This document shows positions 48,561 to 60,260 of a stretch of 64,000 nucleotides of DNA, in pieces. The notes under the pieces were generated by a model, which saw nothing but the letters and a program-made list of their open reading frames with translations, was not told the origin of the DNA and searched no databases. Position 1 is the first letter of the stretch; each line of letters opens with the position of its first letter. Source of the DNA: Rutpela maculata (Eukaryota; Arthropoda; Insecta; Coleoptera; Cerambycidae); the NCBI GenBank assembly GCA_936432065.2, contig OW386285.2:41409920-41473919 (forward strand), given 5' to 3'. Made by a program: the position numbers and the translations under genes.

Positions 48561-49945
48561 GGATCAAACTTGCTAACCTAGCCTAGTTTTCTCTATCTAT
48601 TTTTACGAACCTGAGCCATGGGCCGTTAAGGAGACACACAGGCGGCGTATTGATACTTTCAAGATGTTGCTCCAAAGATGTTTGTTACGAATTTCCTGGA
48701 CATACCAACAGCTCGATTCGTCAAGATATGTCTCCCAAATCTCTTAATTTTTGGCTACATCAACCGGTGAGAGAATAATATAGAATAATTGATAGTTCAG
48801 GGAAAACCAAATGGCAAGCGGGAGGGGGTGCTATCATCAATAATATGCAACCACGACAAACGACGTGCTATACAGCAAAGAGAAACCAATTAAATGAATT
48901 TACCGCAAAAGTTATGTCAGAATGTTTTAAATAAGAACAAATAAGTTGCAAGACTCGGTAGTGCGATGATGATGATAATAACGTAACTTTGAAATTATAG
49001 GGTTACTTTTGTTTAATTTAGTACCGAATGTATTACTATAATTTAATACAGTCAAAACCAAAATAATAATATTTTGTATCAGTTTCTAATAACAGAACAC
49101 ATTCATAATTATAGATTTAAGTTCATTTAAATGACGTTTTTCTAAAATATATATAGGTACAATTACAATGTTATTAAAGAAAGTTCAACTCGTTTGTAGC
49201 GTTGTCGGAATTGACACTTGCAAACACTATTGTGAGTAATTTTATGCTGTAGGAGAGGAACGTCCTGTAGAGTTACCAACTATAAAAATAAATCTAATCA
49301 CGGTTCTGACAGAATTGCTGATATCTCAATACATTTTCAACCATTATTTCGAAGTTGCAAAAAATATATCTGCAAAAGCTGCACCATTCACGCTACATCT
49401 ATTAATTTATGCTCATACTGTATAAAGTCTACATTAATTATAATCTATGTCGACACGTCTTGATTAATATTCTGACGTGTTATAAATATTAATTAATGGT
49501 ATTATCGATGAAATACTACCAACAATAAACGCAATTAGTCAACAATGTATAAACTAATTAATTAAAATCGCATTAGGATACGGGCACCTGGCTGGGTATT
49601 CCAAAAAAATAGGAAAACTGCATTCAATTTTGCACGCGCGAATAATAATTATAATGATGATTCATACCGCAGAAAATTAATATACCGAGGAAGGTCAAGT
49701 TTCCGTAAACAATACCTGAGGAAAGCATTACAAGGATGAAATTCGATATAGTTGTAGAATAAAGACTTAAAATATTCATTGTGGTAAATAAATCGTTTAC
49801 TACACTTTGTTTCCAAACTGTTCCAAAATTACAACTTTATAAGCACTTTTAGCTGCACTTTCTACTTTTAGTTCATTGACATTAGGAAAAATAGAAGAAA
49901 TAAATTATGTTTTGCCGTTTGGAAATTATACGCGCAAGATGGCTA
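48561..49945. other. No recognised features
   Basis: AT-rich, with nothing protein-like or repeated. Confidence 0.5.
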
Positions 49946-50632
49946 TTACTTCCACATCCAGTGGAAGTATAGTAACGACAAAAAAATTTTTGAAAATTTT
50001 TATTGTTCAAATAGGCTTAGAATGTCATGAAACGTCGAGATTTTAAATTTGAGAGAAAAAAATTCTGTCTGTCCGTCGGTCTGTCGGTATGTTGGTCTGT
50101 AACTTTTTTTGTGCGCACGTTTACTCTGGAACCGTTTAAGATATTGACTTGAAATTTGGTACACGTATGTACTTTAACGGGATCTGGAACTACATTATAT
50201 TTTCATCTCATTCCGTCGAAGAGTTGGGAGGTAAAATGAGGTAAATGGAGGGTAAATAGGTAAATCAAGCAGGTAAGAGTCCACAAAATTGGTATTTAGT
50301 GTATACCAGAGAAGCTAAGGTTTCGAAAAATTGTTTGGCATTAGCCACCCCCACCTCATTATTAAAGGGGATGAAAAAAAAAATGTGATTTAGTGTGTGT
50401 ACAAGAACCAAAAGCCTCAAAATATTTTTTACTTCATTCACCCCCACTACCACCCCCCCGCCCCACCACCGTGTGGGATATCGTTTTATGGGTTTTTGAG
50501 GTAGACGAATTGAAATATTATATTACTAAAGTTCTATAAACAATAATTTTCACATACAAAATTTTTTCGTTATGAGAGACTTGGATAGAAAATCTGGATG
50601 TGGAAGTAGTGATTCCTTGGGCAGCGGTTTTT
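49946..50632 (-). mobile_element. Repeat family A, copy 5 (complete)
   Basis: This is the best full-length copy, about 687 bp. On the minus strand it has 5' AACCGCTGCCCAAGGAATCA, ACTTCCACATCCAG, two G-rich blocks, a mixed GACA/GACC microsatellite (about 50066-50100) and a perfect 3' hairpin ACTTCCAC, loop TGGAT, GTGGAAGT, then AAT. No frame has a domain. Confidence 0.8.
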
Positions 50633-51119
50633 TCAGAAGCAAAGTGTTTCCATGGCGAAAGTGTGAGCTTCACCCTAAAAAACCACCCCAAATGCGAATC
50701 TCCCCGGTTTTTCACATTTTTCCTCGAAATAAACTGCTGGCCAATTGAAACGGACCAAGCTCGGGACCAAGCGAATTTTTAAGTTGAATTTAAATTCAAT
50801 GTGCGTTTTTCAGAATTTAAGAGATAATTTATTTGTGAAACAGCGAATTTTGCCCGATTCTTTAATTTGGTTTCATTTTTATCCTTAATGCTTAATTTTG
50901 TATGTAGTCATTTTAAAATCCCGAAATAAGTAAAAATTTTTATTAATAAATTAGGAAACTATTTTAAATATACATTATTAATACCAAGCTGTTCATAGGT
51001 TGGACCATGGTATTATATTGAAAGATTTTTGAATCTTTGGACTACTACGCACTTTATTAATTTCATCTGTTCATAACAGGCTATTAAATGTAAGTAAATA
51101 TTATGTGAATGTCCAGCCT
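50633..51119. other. No recognised features
   Basis: Short AT-rich spacer between family A copy 5 and the LINE. Nothing was seen. Confidence 0.5.
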
Positions 51120-53151
51120 TGATGGCTAGAAAGCTTTCATACTTCTGGAAACCACTTGCGACTCCAAAAGAGATAGCCAAAACTCCAATAAACAGTACAA
51201 TCGCCTTCTTGGATGGAATTCGTCTAATGGAATAATGAAACGAGTACTACTCCGAAAAATTTCTGCAGAAGGCGGATATGCTGACGATCTAGCAATAGTA
51301 GTCAAGGGGCGGTTTACAAACACAAATCAGAGAGGTCGCAAAAAGCCATACATATTGTCAACAAGTGGTGCAGCAAGGAAGAATTTCATAAAGCCTCAAA
51401 AAGCTGCAGACGCCACCTTCGCATGAAAAAGATCCTTGGGAGGCCTAAAACCCTCAAGGCTCAATGGAGTGGAAATTTCATTTACCTGTGAGGCTAAGTA
51501 CCTAAGAGACATGGAATGCTCACACCCAAAAAGTCACACAAAAAGAAACGGTTGCCCTGGAGGCATATACGTAATCTGCAGACGCATAAGGCATAGCTGA
51601 CCGCTTCGGGTTTTTAAGAATAATAGGACCAATGAAAACGAGAGTAAAGTGCAGACGTAGTTATCCTAGTACGTCTGCAGTTTACTACATTTGCAGGCGA
51701 GGGGCTGTGTGTTTATTTTATTTTGTAACAGTTTTAAACACCTCTAGATTTTTTACTTTTAGAGATAAAAATATGAGTTAAAATACTATTCTTATAAAAT
51801 TTCATGTGTTTGTTATATTGATATAATTGGAAGAAAATAAGCTATAAAACTATCAGTTAATTGCAGACGCTTAAGGCTTTTCTGTGCACATTCTACGACC
51901 CCACTTTACCAATAAGCAGTGAGACATATAAGCCGATGACGATTATGTCCGAATATTACTGAATCATTTATGCCTTATGCGTCTGCAGATTACGTTTATG
52001 CGCCCTGGAGAGGTGCAGGCAGATACCTGAAAAAAAAGTGGGATGACCCTATGGTTATACACTAGGGTCGTGAGACTCATTATAACCTGCGGATCGGTGG
52101 TATGGTGAACCAAGACACTGCTGCTGGCAGCAATAAGGCTATTAAGTGGCGTACAAAGCCTTGCGTGCCTATACGTTACGTGGGCCATAAAAACTGGTCT
52201 CACGGCTGCATTGGAGGTCCTCTTAGACCTGCCATCACTACACATTTTTTATCCAAGGGTAAGCTCGTTCAGTGTTGTACAGACCAATGCAAGGTATAAC
52301 GTCAATAAGGCAATAACGTGGAACGGAGCACCAAAAGTTATACTCAGAGCTGAAGGCAGACCTCATTTTGGGAATGCCCACAGAGACTATGGTCCCAAAG
52401 TATATATAACTTCTATAAAAATCTTCAAATTGAAATACCAGACAAAGAGGACTGGAAGAACGGTCCTACGACATTGGCACAAATAACCTGGTATACGGAG
52501 GGCTCCAAAACCGACCAGAGAGTCGGAGCTGGGATATACGGGATGAGGTCGAAAACGAAAATTCCGATAAGTCTACGAATATACGCCATAGGAAGTGGCC
52601 GCTTTACAGTGCTGTGCAAAATAAATAATGAGGCAAGGAACTGTTAATCAGTGAATTCCCATTTTGTCCGACAGCCAAGCAGCGGCGCTAAAGTCAATCG
52701 ATTCCGTGCAGGTCAATACAAGACTAGTATGGGATTGTATAAAATGGTCTCACGTACTACTAAGTCAAAACAAAGTGACCATGGAATGGGTACCACGACA
52801 CGAGGGACACAGGGGAAATGAAAAGGCTGATGAACTTGCCCGGGAAGGCGCGTCTAAGGTCCTAGTAGGACCCGAACCCTTTTGTGGTGTGACTAAGCCA
52901 TGCATACATGGTGGGTTTTCTGACGTTAGCTGTTTTCTCAATAGACACATAAGTTTAATGGACCTGGCAGAGGACGCAACATGCAAATTCTGTAAGAAGA
53001 GGAAACCTCTGTACATTTGCTATGCCACTGTGAAGGCCTAACCAGACTGAGATTCCAACTACTTGGTGAGGAGAAACCAAGGGCAGGTAGCTATACTAAG
53101 GAGCCTTTATCAAGGCTATGGAGTCTGTTACCAAAAGACAAAGCTAGATAA
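51120..53151 (+). pseudogene. R1/I-type LINE ORF2: RT palm to RNase H, broken
   Basis: From 51235 the frame has EGGYADDLAIVVKGRFTN (RT YADD motif). After a MITE (51563-52001) come TAALEVLLDLPSLHIFYPRV, APKVILRAEGRPHFGNA and the RNase H domain: TWYTEGSKTDQRVGAGIYG (usual DGS has become EGS), ILSDSQAAALKSIDS (second acid kept) and HEGHRGNEKADELAREGA. A zinc-knuckle tail (ATCKFCKKRKP, then CHCEGLTRLRFQLLGEE) ends at TAA 53149-53151. At least three frameshifts are needed. The upstream endonuclease and the RT blocks before YADD are missing, so the copy is 5'-truncated. It belongs with the minus copy at 47440-48560, and it shares the RNase H/GPEPF block with the left-edge element. Confidence 0.85.
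51563..52001. mobile_element. MITE with 33-bp TIRs and 9-bp target duplication (MULE-like)
   Basis: The left end GCATATACGTAATCTGCAGA goes on CGCATAAGGCATA. The right end in reverse complement is identical except for one base (GCATAAACG). GCCCTGGAG lies directly outside both ends (51554-51562 and 52002-52010), a perfect 9-bp duplication. Removing the 439 bp plus one duplication restores LINE reading ETVALERCRQ. 9-bp duplications with long inverted ends are typical of Mutator-like elements. There is no coding capacity. Confidence 0.9.
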
Positions 53152-53268
53152 GCAACTATAAATAAAATTAGATCAAGAGCACCACAATCTGTCCATTGAG
53201 GTCGTGGTGGCCAAGGCCAAGCGGCTAGCTCCTCTCTTTAAATCTAATCTAATCTAATCTAATCTAAT
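53152..53268 (+). mobile_element. LINE 3' UTR with (ATCTA)n tail
   Basis: A 3' UTR of about 90 bp contains GGTCGTGGTGGCCAAGGCCA and finishes in five to six ATCTA units at 53241-53268. A pentanucleotide tail instead of poly-A is common in the R1 and I groups. Confidence 0.8.
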
Positions 53269-54751
53269 GGGGTACAATAAGCTAAATTGCAGCAGGTTGC
53301 AGCGTCGCATCGAAGAGAAAAAAATATAATCCCGGTTTTGAGGCCACCTTCATATTAATTATTAGATTTTGCATGATTACAACAGTTATGACGTTTATTT
53401 GCTAATCCATTTTATTCCATTCTAATGCTTGACAGGTAACTTTAATTGCACTTCACGATTTTATTTCACGAACTACATAGTTATAAATGACATTAAAATC
53501 ATGGCGTTTTAGAGAGATAAATTAAATAAAATTGCAGTTATTGTGACTTGTAACTTGTACGATATTACTTTGCATTTGTAAAAACACGCCCAGGCATCAC
53601 GTCGTATCAATAACTAATGGTAACGTTTCATTAACAGGTAAATTAATTTCGTTATTTATATGAAGTCGGATCCTGCAATATAAGGCAGTATACTCTCCTA
53701 ACAAGAATTTGTTAATTATGGAAACTAATGTAATAGGCGTATTTCTAATGTAGGTTTTCTATAAAAACACATTCACACAGATATGTAATTGTACCAATTA
53801 GGTAGTAGATAGCAGGTCGTTTATTAAATTTAATTATTGTTATTCAGAGAATGTAAAATACGTGATGAAGTAAATAAAGTAAACGATTTTTTACAATCCA
53901 CTCGTCTATGAACATAAATTAAAGCGAGAAAGAAGATTTCTAAATTTTATATTATAATTAACACAGAAAAGAAACTAATCTTGAAAATTTTAATTGGTTG
54001 ACACATTTTTTTAAATGTTACTGCGCAATAACAATTGTTAAGCGTACCTGTTTTTATTTTTATTACTGAAATGTGAGAAAAAAATGAAACTAAATGTTAT
54101 CTTCAAGTTGATTCAATCTACACTCACTGCATGAAAATCCAATCAAAATTGATAAAGCGATACTAAACAGACTTGCAATATTACTAATTCATACATTTAT
54201 ATACGGCGTGTATCTCTTTTAATGTCCCCCTCCATATTTCAGTTATTACCAAATGTATACTGCTTTATTATGTCCTCTGAGTAAAACTGACTTTATTACA
54301 GTCATTGGTGTGCATTTTTATTAAGAAAAAAATGGTTGACTAGTTCAAGAAGTTATATTGGACATTTTTTAGTGAAAAACTAATGCAATATTGTTGATCA
54401 ACGTGCTCTAGAATACCTATACGCAAAATTAACGTTTTGATTTATGATTTTCGAATTACGGCCATCTTAAAATTGCATTTTTTAGACATTAAATAATCAA
54501 TAACTTGGAAACGCATTGTTTTTTGAAAAAAGTAATTCCTCATTTTCTATTTAAATTCACTTTTCCTATCACCCAATGCCAGTGATACATTCAAATTTCG
54601 CAAACCAAGAATATTGATTGAAGAATCACCAAAAATTTTGAACCAGCAGCGTAAATTATTCGGGCATTGAGGATTACCGAGTTTGAGTGTCAGTGACAAT
54701 GAATAGTAGAAAAAGTTGATAAGTATTAAGGAACGTGCAAAATTTTGAAAC
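53269..54751. other. No recognised features
   Basis: AT-rich. Nothing was seen before the repeated block begins near 54750. Confidence 0.5.
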
Positions 54752-55290
54752 ATTTTTGGAAAATTCTTAGGGAAATCTCAATTTTGATAAGAAATTCATA
54801 ATCAGCGATTCCAAAAACCCCTTAGATATAATTTTCTTGAAAAGAAAATATTACTCACAATTTCCAAATTTCAGGAAAAATTTTGGAAAATTTTCGGACA
54901 ATTTTCGCATAACCAACTACTCTATTTGTTATAATTTAATACAAGAAGCACCTCGAATAAACATTTCTATCAGAAATTTCAACAAATATACAAAAATGAT
55001 AAAAAACACTTATAACTTTGTAAATATTTTTGGAAGATTCCGGAAAAATTCCCAAAAAATCCTTATTTTGACAACGTATTCATCATCAGCGACCCCAAAA
55101 ACTCTCTAGGTAATATTTTCCCGTCGAAAATCGGACGTAATATATGAAATCTCTAAATTACACATTTTTTTTTTAATTTCAAAATTAGTTCAAGAGTTCA
55201 AAAATTTTAATTCGACCACGCACCAGCGGCGCACATTGGTCCTTTTCGTGGTTAGTGGTCCCAAAAACGCCTAGTGCCTGTCAAAGTTGA
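54752..55290. repeat. Degenerate direct repeats leading into a long-TIR element
   Basis: The phrase ATAATCAGCGATTCCAAAAA near 54800 returns as ATCATCAGCGACCCCAAAAA near 55083 and, weaker, as GGTTAGTGGTCCCAAAAA near 55250. Each is followed by a CCTAG-like block and preceded by GGAAAATT/GGAAGATT blocks. The period is about 275 bp, then shorter. The third unit is the outer part of the left arm of the next element. Confidence 0.6.
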
Positions 55291-56885
55291 CCAATACAGA
55301 TAATTTTTTTTTAAGTTATCCTTAGAAAATTTCTAAATTTCACGAGCTTTTTTGAAAAAAAGTTACTCTGCATTAATAGAAGTTGGTTTACATTTTGACT
55401 ATTGTTTTTTTTCTTAAACTTCATTGAAATATAAGCAATAAGAAATCAAAATAAAGCTATCCTCCTCGGACCCCAGGTATCATATATGATACCTCGGTTC
55501 TAAATTTTTTTCTCGGCTCATAGTTGGGAATCACGAATTGTGCCTATGAGGATCATATGTGATATGCGCCCAGAATTACGCATAAAATTTTACATGCGAA
55601 TCAGACGCGTTTTAACCTCAGTATTGGTTTGTTATGTGAGTGGACACTTGGTTTATGGTAGCCATTAAGGAATTAAATCGTTTGAAACGTAAGTAGTCTA
55701 TATTTATTGATTTTAGTTATCACACTGACTGAAATAATGTTAGTTCTGATAGTAATATATGTTGCATTTGACTGAATTAGCTGAAATATACTTTTTCTTA
55801 CCCTTGAAATTAATAATACTGATTCTTTGGGTCTCTCTCAATACAAAAATATAAATATTGCAAACTACTTCTAGGTTCGTTCACCCAGGAAGAACTGCAG
55901 CTGTCGGTCGATAATATTGACTTGGATGATTTGGAGGTGGATGATAATCTTCTTTGTGATGAGGAGGAAGAAGAGGATGAGTTTGCTTGGACCGCAGCCA
56001 GCCAAGATTCAAGAGGAAATAGTATTAGAAAGTGAAAATGAAGGTGATGACGACACCAAGGAAAGTGAAGATGAGTATACAATGACGACGAACCGTTGAT
56101 AAAATTCCGAAAGGAAAAAAATCAGATGTGAGAGTGAAGAAACTGTCCAGCCAAGTGCTAAACAACGAAAAGTGGTGCCCATTCCTGTTAAAAGTCAGCG
56201 TAACTAGGAAGGAAAACATCTTTCTGAATTTATGAATGACAAGCAAAAATCGTGGTCAAAGTGCAGATATGCAGGCTGCAAAAACCTGACATTTTTAAAA
56301 TGTAAAGTTTGTAATGTATTTTTATGAAGTAGTGTTCAGCGAAACTGTTTTTCTAAATTCCATAAATAAATTCGAGATCTACAATTATTTCATTTTTGTC
56401 GTGTTAAAGACCCAACGTATCATATATGATACCCAATTTTTCAAAAAACCCAAAAACTTTTTCGAAAATGTGGGCACTTTACAGTGTTATTTAGACCCCA
56501 TTGAACAACTGTATGTCACATGGCATTAATATTTTAAGACAAATTAGTTGTGGGTCCGAGGAGGCTATAAAAAAAAACGTTTAGTGTAAATTTTACATGT
56601 CAATGAATTTTTTGTAGCTTTATTTTGATTTCTTATTGCTTAAAATATTGATTTCACTGAGGTTTCACAAAAAAAGCAATTTCTTACATCAATAATCAAA
56701 ATGTAAACCAACTTCTATTAATGCTGAGTAACTTTTTTTCAAAAAAGCTCGTGAGGGATCGTTTAGAAATTTTCTAAGGAAAATTTAAAAAAAGAAAAAT
56801 TAAAAAAAAAATTGTGTTGGTCAACTTTGGTAGGCTCTAGGCGTTTTTGGGACTACTAACTACGAAAAGCCCTAATTTGCGGAGC
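55230..56885. mobile_element. Long-TIR element with piggyBac-like remains
   Basis: The left arm (about 55230-55500) pairs with the right arm (about 56550-56885). Shared blocks are GTCCCAAAAACGCCTAG, AAAGTTGACCAA, AACTTCTATTAAT (reverse sense), AGCAATAAGAAATCAAAATA and CCTCCTCGGACCC. The right arm has about 60 extra bases. Inside each arm is the palindrome GTATCATATATGATAC (55477-55492 and 56417-56432). The coding scraps between look piggyBac-derived. No TTAA duplication could be assigned, so the outer arms may belong to an older host element. Confidence 0.6.
55876..56327 (+). pseudogene. piggyBac-like transposase, ends only
   Basis: The first part reads FTQEELQLSVDNIDLDDLEV, then a Glu/Asp-rich run, a frameshift, and EIVLESENEGDDDTKESEDE, like the acidic N-terminus of piggyBac proteins. 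The last part reads CESEETVQPSAKQRKVVPIP, a TAG, HLSEFMNDKQKSWSKCRYAG and CKNLTFLKCKVCNVFL before TGA 56325-56327. It resembles the C-terminal Cys cluster (C--C----R----C--C---LC). The DDD catalytic core is missing, so this is an internally deleted, non-autonomous copy. A pyrimidine-rich stretch and AG precede the acidic part at 55876 and could be a splice acceptor. Confidence 0.55.
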
Positions 56886-58513
56886 CGCAATGTTTCTGAC
56901 TTCAAATAATACAGTATAACAAATGTTTTAAAAAAAGTTTTTTTGAAATTGCTTCTGCTCAGAGTTTTGTAGATTTCTTGGCTTCATTCACTCGACTATC
57001 TATCTTCTTGAAAAGTGGATTCGCAATGTGGTGTTTGCGTAACTCAGTAACTCACAATAACGTTTAACTTTATGATCCGCAGATATTCACATCTAATAAG
57101 TTAGGATATAAATGAAATATTTTATTGTATATCACGTAGAAGAATTTTGTATTCACCACTATGCGAGATTCAGCTTAAAATTACCTTTAACCATGATAAT
57201 CAAATATATTATATTTTTTTAATAGCAAGTGCCAGCAAACGTAAAGATAACTGTATTAACCCTTTGCGGACTAGTGGCTATCATGTGGAATCACCGTATG
57301 TACGCAACAATGAACTTAAGACGAATAATGATTTAATGAAGTAATGAAATTATGTGAATTTAGTGACAAAATAATGTACCTATCTTCTTTTTCATTGTTT
57401 GAAATGTTGAGAATCGTTTGTCAAATGTTGTTTGATCTTATGTATTCGGTAGACCAATGATGTCTGGGGGTTCCACGTGTAGAGGTACGCAGCACAGATT
57501 ATTCACTAGTAAAACATATTTGAATCCCGAACTGTCCATTGGAAAAAAAAATTGGATAATGATAGTAGTACTGGCAGACAACACTTTCACCATGATTTTT
57601 TTTTTCCAATTCAGATAAGAAGTCTTTAAGAGTAGAGATCCTTACGTATATTAATGATAATTATAAGGTTCATAAGGGCTATAATCGTATCTCTGGTTGC
57701 TTTTTATCAGTCCTGAAAAGGTTAATCTAGCCTGAATTATGAATCAACCGAAACAGGGTCGAAATAAAAAAGATTCCGATACGCTTTATGACTTTATGTC
57801 CATATTTGACAATTACTTTATTTATATATTAAACAAAGACTGAACTGTACTTCAGTATTTGTGCCTAGATAACGAAAATTGACAACCGTTTACTTGTAAT
57901 AACATGCAACAAGCAATAACTGGTATAAATAGGAATACCCATGCACTTCATGACAGCGGTAGATTACTTATAAAGGTAAGAAATATAACCATGTAAATTT
58001 CTAATTGCACCTGATATTCTGAAAGATACGTTTTCTTGACATGACGTCTCTTTTAATTTTTTTATTTGAACGAACCTATTTGTAACTGGTTATGCATAGG
58101 TAAGATTTATTTCACTAAAAAAATAGTTCATGCTTAATTCAAGTTATGATGAAGCCGGATATCTATACCCCCGAGTCCTAGTAAACAAGAGATACCAACT
58201 TTGGTAATTTCACTGATTTATATTTATATTTGGGGCCATTACATTAGTCCATTTTACGCATAAACATATTATCCTACATCACATTTTTATCTCCTGATAA
58301 AACGCAAAATGTCAGAAGAAAAATCTGTTCTTTCAAAGCCAATTTGCCACCTTCTTTAGACCACTTTGCTTACACTTAATTTCTGCTAAATGAGGGAAAA
58401 CACAAATACCACATATATGTCTTATTAAAACTGTGTATAGTTTACTATTATTCCTACTACCGATGAGTACTGACATAGTTCGACATGCAATGATTTTTCT
58501 GAATTATGAAATA
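56886..58513. other. No recognised features
   Basis: AT-rich, with only short frames. I see nothing here. Confidence 0.5.
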
Positions 58514-58515
58514 TA

Positions 58516-59333
58516 CAGGGTGATTTACTACAACATGCGGAAAATAGAATGATGTACTAGTCTTCTATGCAAAATTTTAGAGTGATCCGAGGTAATTTAG
58601 TATATTTCCTTGCATTAAAACTTGCAAAGATACGGTACTGTTATTTGTCTATGGTTAGTGCATATAAGGCAATGAAATACGCATCTAGAACCGATCCGTG
58701 CTTCAAATAAAAGTAAGGCAAATCGAATTTGACCAACACGTATCGTGACTGGTATCTGTCTCCTTCTATCTATCTTCTATTACGAACTTCGACAACAATG
58801 AGGTCCGTTGCAGGTACGTGGCAAAGATTAGAGAATGAATTATCTAATCTTTGTACGAGAATTCACTGGCAGAGGGTCAGTGTGTTGTGTTTTTATTGTC
58901 TTCCCGATTTTCAGTTATAGCGTTAAATTTTAAATTGTATTGGCAGATCGATATCGTTCAATATGCCATTCTGCGCTTAGAACAGTGCATTGAATGTAAG
59001 GCATTTGAACGTTTTCTTTGAATATTCATTATTTTAAGTTTTGTTCTACAAAAATAATTTTAATTTTTCCTATTTTTGTAGTATGAAAAAATCCAAAAAG
59101 TCTCTAACTCCGCTAGCTCTGCTGTCAGTCCCATGTCTGAAAAGGGGGGGGGGGGGGGGGGTGATATGGTTGCACCGCGTTACGTCAGATTGATTAAAGT
59201 CATAGGCGGCGCATTTCTACAAAATAATAAGGAAATTTCTTTGGTAATTTTTTTTTTATTTTTCATTTTTAAACCCCTTTCGGTGGGGACAACCTACTGA
59301 TAAATTTTCCGCGTGTTGTGGTAAATCACCCTG
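58516..59333. mobile_element. TA-flanked MITE (Tc1/mariner-like), 818 bp
   Basis: The left end CAGGGTGATTTACTACAACA and, in reverse complement, the right end CAGGGTGATTTACCACAACA continue to GCGGAAAAT, giving 30-bp inverted ends with two differences. TA flanks both sides (58514-58515, 59334-59335). The inside has no transposase motif. A G18 tract is at 59144-59161. Confidence 0.85.
59144..59161 (+). repeat. (G)18 homopolymer
   Basis: Eighteen G in a row in AT-rich DNA. Its length may be a sequencing or assembly artefact. Confidence 0.9.
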
Positions 59334-59335
59334 TA

Positions 59336-60149
59336 TAAATAAATTTATATTTTAAATGGTCTCTTAGCGGTTGACATTTATGCTTGTTTTAAAAAATTGC
59401 AGCTACAAAAAAAAATAGAATCACGTTCTGTTGCACAATAGATACTTATTAATTTGAGTTAATATTAGACTTCAAGAAATACGACATTGCAATTATAGTT
59501 TCGTGATTATGGAATAATGCATTTCTCACCTCGACCGCTATTTGTCTGGTGTCTCACCTGTAAATAAAGAAAAATATTAGTATTAATTTCCAAGTAAAAA
59601 AATAGTTATCATAATAGTTAAAGTTTAATGTTCTTAAATATCTACTGCTACATTCCTATAATCGGTCATATACTTAGTGTAGAAAATACTGTTATATATG
59701 TAAATCTATTTTAGAGCATTTAAATGTTAATGTTCTAAAGTGGTATTTGTTCGCTATTTATTTTCGAAAAACCTTCTTCAAAAAAAGTTACTTACTAAAA
59801 ATTACAAAAATTACAAAACAAATTTTCGTCAAGAATCAACCACCTTCAACATCAATATTAAGCAAAACGATCCCGTAAACCATGTGACTGAATGAAACAT
59901 TATTTCATAATTTTAAAAATCAAAAAAATATTTTCCAACATTTTAGTGGCAAAAGTTTGAGAACTTCTGAAATGGGTAAGTCTAGAGCATTCCCATGAAC
60001 ATCGAGATTCATTTAGTAAAACTGTCATCAACATTTCCTTTTTCTTAAGTCTGTTATTAGCAGCAGATAACAGAAGAGTAGAATATAGCAATTTTATATT
60101 TTATATTGTTTTCTAAAAAATACCGTGAATAGCTTCATCAACTATCCTG
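59336..60149. other. No recognised features
   Basis: AT-rich spacer with nothing seen. Confidence 0.5.
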
Positions 60150-60260
60150 CGATGTGAGAATTAGTGTAATGCTTCTTTTTGTTTTCAACTGGGCAACTCG
60201 AACCACTCCATCTTTGCCAGAATAAGTTTCCTCTATTCTTCCAAGAATTTATTCGTTTTT
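60150..60260 (-). pseudogene. BEL/Pao pol C-terminal scrap
   Basis: The minus-strand frame reads ILGRIEETYSGKDGVVRVAQ followed by LKTKRS. It fits the W-LGRI-E--PG-DGVVRVV-VKT phrase that follows the integrase in BEL/Pao retrotransposon polyproteins. About 35 codons survive, with a stop in place of the expected Trp. No LTR was seen near it. Confidence 0.55.

Noticed and set aside
52664..53041. Stand-alone RNase H gene
   Set aside because: The frame is part of a broken LINE: RT YADD lies upstream, the zinc-knuckle tail lies downstream in another frame, and there is a (ATCTA)n tail.
55810..56082. Ser-rich minus-strand protein
   Set aside because: It is antisense to the Glu/Asp-rich N-terminus of the piggyBac-like remnant.
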